DNA from: a virus
Virus record (IMG/VR): IMGVR_UViG_3300048026_000431
Coordinates: 1-31,649 of that record
Direction: 5' to 3' (one strand)
Length of the DNA: 31,649 nucleotides
This document shows positions 25,547 through 31,649 of the stretch, one piece after another (within the stretch, counting starts at the first letter, position 1; each line of letters opens with the position of its first letter). The notes beneath the pieces were generated by a model. The model saw only the letters and a program-made list of their open reading frames with translations, was not told where the DNA came from and made no database searches. A program made the position numbers and the translations under genes.

Positions 25547-26394
25547 CAGGTCATAAAGGATTCATAGGAAGTCATTATTACAACTATGTAAAAGACACCT
25601 ATGAGGTATATTCTTATGATAGAAAGAATGGCGAAGTTGACGATCTAAGCAACAACAATGTCACTAGCAAAATGCCGGACTGTGATATTGTAGTCCATCT
25701 AGCGGCCACTAACGGTACAAGGTTGTTTTATCAACAGCCTACTGATATTATTATTAACAATACACTTCCAACAATTAACTTAATTGAACGTTATAGAAAC
25801 ACAAACACAAAGTTTGTATTTGCTAGTACTTGTGAAATATTCAACAGTACAATAGACAACGGCTATTACCATGTACCTACTGATGAAGCGGTGCCAGTTA
25901 TGTACAATGACATTACAAATCCACGTTGGAGTTATAGCATACCAAAAGCACTAGGTGAAAACTTAGTTGCTAATAGCGGACTTGAGTATCTTATCATACG
26001 TTACTTTAATGTATACGGTCCAGGACAAACAGATCACTTTGTAAATGAGTTTGTAGAACGCTGTAAACAAGGCGAGTATTATATTAACGGCAATGACACA
26101 CGTAGTTTTTGCTACGTTGACGATGCTGTACGTATGACAGATATGCTAGTAAAAACTACTAGTAACAATACCGTAAACGTAGGACAAGACGTAGAAACAC
26201 GTATAAGTATTGTAGCAAAACTAATAATGGGATATATGGGAATTAATCCAGACAGACTTGAAATACGTCCTGCACCGAATGGTAGTGCAACACGTAGGTG
26301 CCCTGATACAACATTAGTACAAACACTTACAGGTTTTACAGATTATACACCTTTAGATGTAGGCCTAAAAAAGACATTGGAAAGTTTATTATGA
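25528..26394 (+). CDS. NAD-dependent sugar epimerase/dehydratase/decarboxylase (extended SDR)
   Basis: A 288-residue extended SDR: GHKGFIG (8-14), VVHLAA near 55-60, ASTCEIF with S100/T101, Y136-x3-K140 (YSIPK), IIRYFNVYGPGQ and RSFCYVDDAV. The catalytic Ser/Thr-Tyr-Lys set is complete. The pattern fits UDP-glucuronate decarboxylase, dTDP-glucose dehydratase or a UDP-sugar 4-epimerase, and I cannot separate these by eye. Because it follows a UDP-glucose dehydrogenase-like gene with a 19-base overlap, a uronate-consuming step such as decarboxylation to a pentose is an attractive guess. It ends in an ATGA overlap with a methyltransferase-like gene. Confidence 0.75.
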   Translation: MERKVLTGHKGFIGSHYYNYVKDTYEVYSYDRKNGEVDDLSNNNVTSKMPDCDIVVHLAATNGTRLFYQQPTDIIINNTLPTINLIERYRNTNTKFVFASTCEIFNSTIDNGYYHVPTDEAVPVMYNDITNPRWSYSIPKALGENLVANSGLEYLIIRYFNVYGPGQTDHFVNEFVERCKQGEYYINGNDTRSFCYVDDAVRMTDMLVKTTSNNTVNVGQDVETRISIVAKLIMGYMGINPDRLEIRPAPNGSATRRCPDTTLVQTLTGFTDYTPLDVGLKKTLESLL

Positions 26395-26987
26395 AAGTAG
26401 ATATGCAAGATGTATTATTTTGGATGGATGCTATTCGTAATAGTGAAGATAGATATCGCACACTTGAAAGTTTTTGGAAAGGCCAAATAAACAGCAAACT
26501 TTGGCTAATACAACAGATGCAAGAACATAAACTTGCAGGCAGTGTTGCTATATACGGTGGATGGAATGGTGTACTTGCAAGTTTACTTTTCAATAGTGAT
26601 CTTACTATTCCAGAAATAGAAAGTATAGATATTGATCCTAGTTGTAAGCCCATTGCGGAAACAATTAATATGCGTTATCATATGCAAGGCAGATTTTTTG
26701 CTACAGCCGCAGATATGTGTGAGTACACTACTGATGCAGATATTGCTATTAATACAAGTTGCGAACATTTAACACAAGAACAATACGATACATGGCTAGA
26801 CAATTTACAAGCAGGAACAAGAGTTGTATTACAAAGTAATAATTATTTCGAACATGAAGAACACGTAAGATGTGTTAACAATATGGAAGAGCTTATACAA
26901 CAGTCAAATGTGCATGTAAGTTATGTAGGCGAATTAGAAATGCCAAAATACACTAGATATATGATAATAGGAAAAAAGTATGGATAA
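26391..26987 (+). CDS. Class I methyltransferase-like protein (198 aa)
   Basis: A 198-residue protein with a SAM-binding motif I variant (VAIYGGWNGVLASLL, 52-66), an acidic second motif ESIDIDPSC (D80, D82) and INTSCEHL in the motif IV position. A conserved 'RTLESFWKGQINSKLWLI' helical part precedes the Rossmann region. No membrane segments. Start and end overlap neighbours by four and eight bases. A methyltransferase fold is likely; the target is unknown, and the unusual GGWNG loop leaves open a SAM-binding but non-methylating role. Confidence 0.55.
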   Translation: MKVDMQDVLFWMDAIRNSEDRYRTLESFWKGQINSKLWLIQQMQEHKLAGSVAIYGGWNGVLASLLFNSDLTIPEIESIDIDPSCKPIAETINMRYHMQGRFFATAADMCEYTTDADIAINTSCEHLTQEQYDTWLDNLQAGTRVVLQSNNYFEHEEHVRCVNNMEELIQQSNVHVSYVGELEMPKYTRYMIIGKKYG

Positions 26988-28389
26988 AGATTGGTATCAC
27001 GATAAAGATACTCAACTAGGTAAGTATCAAAGACTGATTGAGAAAGAATCAGGATCTCCTACTTTCTGTGTTTTACCTTGGATACATTTTGCAACCAGAC
27101 CAAATGGAGATATGCGTTTGTGTTGTAGTAGTAATGCTAGTGGCGCAGGTTCCGACCATGAAGTTGGTCTAGTTAAAATGGAAGACGGCAGGCCTGCAAA
27201 CTTTGGTAAAGATACTCCTATGGAAGCATGGAACAATGACTACATGAAAAGTGTACGTAAAACTATGATGAATGGTGAAATACCTGCTAGTTGTCGTAAA
27301 TGTTTCCAAGAAGAAAAAGTAGGAGTTGTAAGTAAACGTGTTTGGGAAAGCGGAACGTGGCACGAAGATGGTGTAGACATTCCACACCTAATTGAGCAAA
27401 CTAAAGAAGATGGCACAGTACCGGAAGAGTTAGTTTATTTAGACTTGCGTTTAGGACATACTTGTAACATTAAATGTGTAATGTGTAGTCCACATGATTC
27501 TAGTAAGTGGGTAGCAGATCATAAAAAACTTATTCCTGTATTACAAGACCCTGATGTTAAAAGACAAATGCAATGGGATAGATCAGAGTTTAATAATAAG
27601 TGGCACGAAAAGGATACGTTTTGGGAAGAAATGAATGCACAAATTCCAAACCTAAAACAAGTATACTTTGCCGGCGGTGAGCCTTTAATGATTAAAGAAC
27701 ATAAAATGTTCATTGAAGAAATATTACGCCAAGGCTATCAAGATAAGATATTACTACGTTATAACTCTAACGGGTTATTAGTTGACGAAGACTTAATTGA
27801 AATGTGGTCAAAGTTTAAGAAAGTTAAATTTGCTATTAGTATGGATGCTAGTCACGAGCGTGATGAGTATATACGTTTTCCTACAAACTTTGATACTGTA
27901 GAAAAAACTTTGCATATGCTTGACAATACACCTGACAATATACAAACAAGTTTAGCAACAGCAATACAAATATTCAACGTAAAACACTTGCCAGACTTTA
28001 TGAAATGGAAAGTTGAAAGCGGGTTTAAAAAACTAAATGCAGGAACAGTACCAGGCGGAACACAAATGGGCGGCGGCTTAGTTAATATGCATTTACTGTA
28101 TATTCCAACATTTCTTAGTATACAAATATTACCTAAAGAAGACAAGCAGGATGTTGAAGAACGTTTTATGGATTTTAAAGATTGGCTATGGAACAATTAT
28201 AGACAAGACGATGATTATTGGAAACATAATCCTTATGGGTGGAAACGTTGGGAAGCTGTACTTAAACATATGAATGCACAAGACAATAGTCATATGCTAC
28301 CTGGATTTAAAGAATATACTAATAAGTTAGATAATATTAGAGGACTAAACGCGGCAACCGTGTTTCCTGAGTTAGCGCATCTGCTCTAA
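26980..28389 (+). CDS. Radical SAM protein with N-terminal Cys-rich (twitch-like) domain
   Basis: A 469-residue enzyme. The N-terminal auxiliary region has FCVLPWIHFATRPNGD (C30), RLCCSS (C48, C49) and C105-x2-C108. The radical SAM core has C162-x3-C166-x2-C169 (CNIKCVMC) and AGGEP at 231-235. The ending 'FPELAHLL' matches the gene at 13961. This order, auxiliary cysteines before the core, defines the same subfamily as the genes at 13961 and 30343. It starts with an eight-base overlap and is the last + strand gene. Its final 53 bases are shared with a convergent minus-strand gene. Substrate unknown. Confidence 0.85.
   Translation: MDKDWYHDKDTQLGKYQRLIEKESGSPTFCVLPWIHFATRPNGDMRLCCSSNASGAGSDHEVGLVKMEDGRPANFGKDTPMEAWNNDYMKSVRKTMMNGEIPASCRKCFQEEKVGVVSKRVWESGTWHEDGVDIPHLIEQTKEDGTVPEELVYLDLRLGHTCNIKCVMCSPHDSSKWVADHKKLIPVLQDPDVKRQMQWDRSEFNNKWHEKDTFWEEMNAQIPNLKQVYFAGGEPLMIKEHKMFIEEILRQGYQDKILLRYNSNGLLVDEDLIEMWSKFKKVKFAISMDASHERDEYIRFPTNFDTVEKTLHMLDNTPDNIQTSLATAIQIFNVKHLPDFMKWKVESGFKKLNAGTVPGGTQMGGGLVNMHLLYIPTFLSIQILPKEDKQDVEERFMDFKDWLWNNYRQDDDYWKHNPYGWKRWEAVLKHMNAQDNSHMLPGFKEYTNKLDNIRGLNAATVFPELAHLL
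28337..28389. other. Tail-to-tail overlap of two convergent coding regions
   Basis: The last 53 bases of the + strand radical SAM gene and of the minus-strand 371-aa gene coincide, so both strands are coding and no terminator hairpin separates the two transcription units. The + strand peptide here (ending FPELAHLL) is conserved in the paralogue at 13961. Confidence 0.7.
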
Positions 28390-29452
28390 GAGTAAAATTA
28401 ATCTTAACATCGGATAATTTACTGTGTAGACAATATTCCAGTAAACTTTCTGCTTTAATTCTATCTTCCAAACTATATTGTGCAACAGTTCCTTCGTAAC
28501 AAAATATATTAGATAAGTTTACTAGTGTTTTCATTTTAGGATCTAAGTGGTCTACAATTGATAACTCTTCTAGTAAGTTAGTGTACACAAACACATACTC
28601 TATGTGTTCCTTACGTGGACATACTTCTTTCCAATAGTCTAGAGCTTTTTGATTATAGTCATAAAATACCACACGACCAGCATCAATTAAATCTAAGTAT
28701 AATGTTCCACTAGCAGGTAAAACAACTTGTTCGTACTTTTCATCTATACCTGTAGACCATTCAGTGTTGTTTGTATGTACAAACTCGTTCTTACAGTAAT
28801 CTAGTTTTTCTTGTATCAAATGACAATGTTTATAATAGTCATCTTTGCTTTCAGGATAATAATGTATTTTGTTGTTTCTAATACTGTCATCAAAAACAAC
28901 TACAGGCAGATCGTTTTCAAATGCTATTTTTAGTAAATTCCAACCATGACATTTATGCTCGTATGTTACTTTATTAATTCCTGTACTAACAAATTTAGGG
29001 GTATAATCGTCGTGTATATTGTTTAAACTACGTGTAGGTTCTAGTTGGGTATGTTGTACGTCTTTTTCAAAACAACCTACTGTAGGGCCCTTATATGCGT
29101 TATAAACCGCCATATTAACCACATAGCACTGATGATGTAGTTCGTAGTATGCATTATGCATAGTTCTATCTAATACGTGTCCTGCTATAAAAAAGTCTCT
29201 TTTTACAAGTTCTTCTATAGCCTCAAAAAACGCAATTCCGTTAATTATTTCTGTACCAGGACTCATTACAACAGCATGCTTGTAACCATTTGCAAGTTGT
29301 AAAAGTTTATCTTCATTGTCCCCTACTAGAACTTCATAACCTTTTGTTTTTATATTTGCGATTGTAAAATTTGCTATATTGGTAATTGTTGTTTTGATAT
29401 CTTGAGAATCATAACTATCTATATCATTAACTATGCAAAAAACAATAGACAT
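28337..29452 (-). CDS. Unrecognised 371-aa protein, possibly with a methyltransferase-like C-terminal part
   Basis: A 371-residue soluble protein with no Cys cluster or DxD. The N-terminal half contains VVMSPGTEI and HGWNLLKIAFENDLPVVVFDD. The C-terminal half has GTLYLDLIDAGRVVFYDYN, YVFVYTNLLEEL and TLVNLSNIFCYEGT. The LDLIDAG...YDYN and NLSNIF pieces could be motifs I/II and IV of a Rossmann methyltransferase, but the similarity is weak. AAGG precedes the ATG, one base after the upstream minus-strand stop, so it is cotranscribed with the radical SAM genes. Its 3' end overlaps the + strand radical SAM gene tail-to-tail by 53 bases. Confidence 0.55.
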   Translation of the reverse strand: MSIVFCIVNDIDSYDSQDIKTTITNIANFTIANIKTKGYEVLVGDNEDKLLQLANGYKHAVVMSPGTEIINGIAFFEAIEELVKRDFFIAGHVLDRTMHNAYYELHHQCYVVNMAVYNAYKGPTVGCFEKDVQHTQLEPTRSLNNIHDDYTPKFVSTGINKVTYEHKCHGWNLLKIAFENDLPVVVFDDSIRNNKIHYYPESKDDYYKHCHLIQEKLDYCKNEFVHTNNTEWSTGIDEKYEQVVLPASGTLYLDLIDAGRVVFYDYNQKALDYWKEVCPRKEHIEYVFVYTNLLEELSIVDHLDPKMKTLVNLSNIFCYEGTVAQYSLEDRIKAESLLEYCLHSKLSDVKINFTLRADALTQETRLPRLVL

Positions 29453-29453
29453 T

Positions 29454-30350
29454 TTATTTTACCTTTGTAAGTGGAATATCAGCGGCACATGTACACCATT
29501 TACGTGTACAGATAATTGATTGTGTTGGATAATCAAAACTACCGTTGTATATATTACCTAAACTTCCACCAACTCTACATGTTGCTCGATGAACTTCACC
29601 GTCCCAGTTAATCATTAAACTTTCTACACCAGCATTGCATTTCCAACCTTCAAAAGAATTTAATTTTTCTTTTATTACATCATTGGCATGCATTTCTTTA
29701 TCATCGTCAATAATTACATTAGATTTTGCTGTTGCTGTTTTGTCAAGAATCCATTTTAAGTCATCGCCTTTATATCGCATATCGTCAAACCAGTCACGGT
29801 CATCTGCTTCAGTCCATCGTATTCGTCTAATGACATACGGTACAATATGAGTGTCAAACATGCGTGTAACTTCTCTTACCTTTTGCATATGTTCGTGATG
29901 TGCCATAATATTAAGTTGGAAAGGTAAGTTATCAACTTCGTTGTTTTGCGCCCATACTAAAACGTTGCTTACAACTTTATCAACAATATCGTTGTCAAAA
30001 TGTATACTAAACACGTAATGGTTTACCGGCAACTTAATATAGAAATCATATGGTAATGTACCGTTTGTTGTAATGTTTATCCATTCAACTTTATCTCTTG
30101 CATATGCAAGTATTTCTTTTATATTAGGATGTACACACGGTTCTCCGCCTGTGAAACTTAGTCTTATAGGTTTACCTATTTCTACTAACTTGTCAATTGC
30201 ATCTTTAAATGTTTGCAAAGGAGTATGCGGGCTAAAGTTATCGTGTATTGCGGCTGGACAATACCCACAATCTAAATTGCAACGTTTGCCCATATTCCAT
30301 TCAACGTGAATACTATCTTGGTGAGGCCACTTGCTTATAATTTTATACAT
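29454..30350 (-). CDS. Radical SAM protein with C-terminal Cys tail (298 aa)
   Basis: A 298-residue enzyme from the ATG at 30350. A GTG eight codons upstream is possible, but the ATG gives the same eight-base start/stop overlap common in this region. C24-x3-C28-x2-C31 (CNLDCGYC) and TGGEP (67-71) define the radical SAM core. The C-terminus has WKCNAG (C238), C258 and IICTRKWCTC (C281, C286, C288), parallel to the + strand gene at 23829 (WSCNAG...). It lies between a second radical SAM gene and the 371-aa gene in one minus-strand operon. No substrate can be assigned. Confidence 0.8.
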   Translation of the reverse strand: MYKIISKWPHQDSIHVEWNMGKRCNLDCGYCPAAIHDNFSPHTPLQTFKDAIDKLVEIGKPIRLSFTGGEPCVHPNIKEILAYARDKVEWINITTNGTLPYDFYIKLPVNHYVFSIHFDNDIVDKVVSNVLVWAQNNEVDNLPFQLNIMAHHEHMQKVREVTRMFDTHIVPYVIRRIRWTEADDRDWFDDMRYKGDDLKWILDKTATAKSNVIIDDDKEMHANDVIKEKLNSFEGWKCNAGVESLMINWDGEVHRATCRVGGSLGNIYNGSFDYPTQSIICTRKWCTCAADIPLTKVK

Positions 30351-31614
30351 ACAACTTAAACTCTGGATTTGCACTTAGGAAATCTTGGTTTCGTGTTTTG
30401 TCTAATCTTTTGTTGAATTCTATACAGTCTTGCCAGTGTGTATTGTACATACATTTTGCTTGTAAGAAATTAATATTATCTTGTATCTGCTGTAGTGTAA
30501 CTTTTTTAAGTAAATTGTTTTCTTGTACTAGTTTATAACTTAAAACTTTTTCTTTCATGTCTTCTAAATCACTTACAACTTTTTCTTTTAGTTCTGGCGG
30601 CAATACTTGTGCAGATAGTGACATAGGATAATTTACTCTATGCGAATAAAATATAATACCCATGTCATTTAAGAAGTAGTCTATAACATCGCAGATTTGT
30701 AAAATGTTATTTGCTTGTACAGTAAATGCGCCTACTACTCTACTTACATTAGGAAAGCTCTTAAATACTTTTACGTTTTCTTCTACTTCACTAAATTTAC
30801 CATTACCTCTAATGTATTCGTATACATCGTGTATGCCGTCTATACTTACATTTACAGCAACACTTTTAAACTTAGGCCAATAGTCGTGTATAGTGCGCCC
30901 GCCTTTTATACCTAGTGTAGTACCGTTTGTAGCATATTTTATTTCTATGTTTTTACCATACGGAGCAAGCATATCTAATATTTTATAGTGATAAGGGTCC
31001 ATTAATGGTTCACCACCTGCAAACTCTACACGTCTAAAATATGGTAAGAGTTTTTCAAAACTTGCCCACCAGTTATCTGAGTTGTCAAACGGTCCTATAT
31101 ATTGTCCTGGTTTTTCTACAAGTGCATCAACAGTCGGTATAAGATAGTTATTTTCTTTTTTGTAAAACTCTGTAACTTGATTCCAGTCTTTCCAACTTGT
31201 ACTATCCAACGGATTACACATACGACACTTTAAGTTACACAAGTTATTAAGTTTAATTTCCATTGTAGGAAGTTCAAACGGCATACTATAGTCGTCTTCT
31301 AACGCATCTAATGCATCTGGGTATAAGTTGACTCTTGCTTCTGGTATAACTCCTGCTATATGACGCTGACGTAAGCTCTCTACACCCTGATCTTCTAAGT
31401 CAAAACACGGTTTGCAAACATCTGGTCGTTCGTTATTTAAAACTTGGCGTCTAACTTCTTTCATCTTGTCGCCATTCCAAACTTCTTCTAAGGTTTGGTC
31501 TTGTATAAACCCAATAGGCTGACTACGACAGCATACTTTAATAGCACCATCTTCTCGTGTAGCAAGTCCTGTAAAAGGATGCATGCAAAATGTACAACTA
31601 TTTGACTTTTTCAA
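30343..31614 (-). CDS. Radical SAM protein with N-terminal Cys-rich (twitch-like) domain, TTG start
   Basis: A 423-residue enzyme with N-terminal cysteines C7, C10 (CTFCMHPF), C28-C29 and C67-x2-C70, then the core C126-x3-C130-x2-C133 (CNLKCRMC) and AGGEP at 199-203. The same domain order is seen at 13961 and 26980. The start at 31614 is TTG with a GAGAG element about eight bases upstream. The frame stays open to the window edge, so the true start could lie beyond it, but the FC-x2-P segment normally sits close to the N-terminus. It overlaps the next minus-strand gene by eight bases. Confidence 0.8.
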   Translation of the reverse strand: MKKSNSCTFCMHPFTGLATREDGAIKVCCRSQPIGFIQDQTLEEVWNGDKMKEVRRQVLNNERPDVCKPCFDLEDQGVESLRQRHIAGVIPEARVNLYPDALDALEDDYSMPFELPTMEIKLNNLCNLKCRMCNPLDSTSWKDWNQVTEFYKKENNYLIPTVDALVEKPGQYIGPFDNSDNWWASFEKLLPYFRRVEFAGGEPLMDPYHYKILDMLAPYGKNIEIKYATNGTTLGIKGGRTIHDYWPKFKSVAVNVSIDGIHDVYEYIRGNGKFSEVEENVKVFKSFPNVSRVVGAFTVQANNILQICDVIDYFLNDMGIIFYSHRVNYPMSLSAQVLPPELKEKVVSDLEDMKEKVLSYKLVQENNLLKKVTLQQIQDNINFLQAKCMYNTHWQDCIEFNKRLDKTRNQDFLSANPEFKLYV

Positions 31615-31648
31615 GTGCCCACTCTCGTTCTTTGCACCAAAAACATTC
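31598..31648 (-). CDS. Extreme 3' end of an upstream minus-strand gene (partial)
   Basis: A minus-strand frame enters from the window edge and ends at TAG (31598-31600), giving 16 residues, ECFWCKEREWALEKVK. The C-x2-C and charged helix look protein-like, and a 17-base overlap with the following radical SAM gene fits the style of the region. Too short to identify; chance is possible. Confidence 0.35.
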   Translation of the reverse strand, partial: ECFWCKEREWALEKVK

Positions 31649-31649
31649 T

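Noticed and set aside
27852-28196. 114-residue minus-strand frame
   Set aside because: Antisense to the conserved radical SAM coding region, with no independent support.
30351-30374. GTG start for the minus-strand radical SAM gene
   Set aside because: The ATG at 30350 gives an eight-base overlap as at other junctions, and the extra eight residues carry no recognisable feature.
1-31649. tRNA genes, CRISPR arrays or insertion sequences
   Set aside because: No cloverleaf-like sequence, no regularly spaced short repeats and no transposase-like motifs were found; gene spacing leaves almost no room.

Overview
The window looks like part of a T4-like tailed phage (myovirus) genome from an AT-rich marine lineage, of the kind infecting picocyanobacteria or SAR11. 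This rests on three things: an AT-rich, almost gap-free gene layout; large tail structural proteins of marine T4-like type (shared fibre N-termini, a tail-collar domain, beta-rich repeats); and several T4 late-promoter-like boxes (TATAAATA type) in front of the structural genes. The host cannot be determined from this sequence. No tRNA, rRNA, CRISPR array or insertion sequence was seen, and no stretch over 300 bases lacks a gene.

Region 1 (1-10442, + strand) is a virion structure block. It starts inside a large structural gene whose 5' end lies outside the window. Next come a 206-aa protein, three fibre-like paralogues sharing an N-terminal domain of about 125 residues (692, 609 and 499 aa), and a tandem pair of related structural proteins (337 and 392 aa). 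Late-promoter-like boxes lie at 2107, 6670 and 9233.

Region 2 (10443-28389, + strand) is a long accessory run entered through a perfect-consensus sigma70-type promoter (10455-10483). A second promoter of this type (21062-21090) sits in mid-cluster. Nineteen genes follow with almost no spacing: 16 of 18 junctions overlap, usually by 4 or 8 bases. They encode two DxD sugar-transferase-like proteins, a GT-A-like protein, a four-module relative of it, three paralogues with a fucosyltransferase-like TEK motif, a GDP-mannose 3,5-epimerase homologue, a truncated UDP-glucose dehydrogenase-like protein, a second SDR sugar-nucleotide enzyme, a 2-oxoglutarate/Fe(II) oxygenase, two methyltransferase-like proteins, four radical SAM enzymes, and two small proteins of unknown role.

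Region 3 (28337-31649, - strand) is convergent with region 2. It holds an unrecognised 371-aa protein, two more radical SAM enzymes and the extreme 3' end of another gene. The 371-aa gene overlaps the 3' end of the + strand radical SAM gene by 53 bases.

Taken together, the accessory block reads as a phage-encoded carbohydrate (or glycopeptide) synthesis and tailoring pathway. It would make unusual nucleotide sugars (GDP-L-galactose type, possibly UDP-uronate/pentose type), transfer them, then modify a product by radical SAM, hydroxylation and methyl-transfer chemistry. Six radical SAM proteins in about 18 kb of phage DNA is the most striking feature. The substrate is unknown: virion fibre decoration and host surface remodelling both fit.
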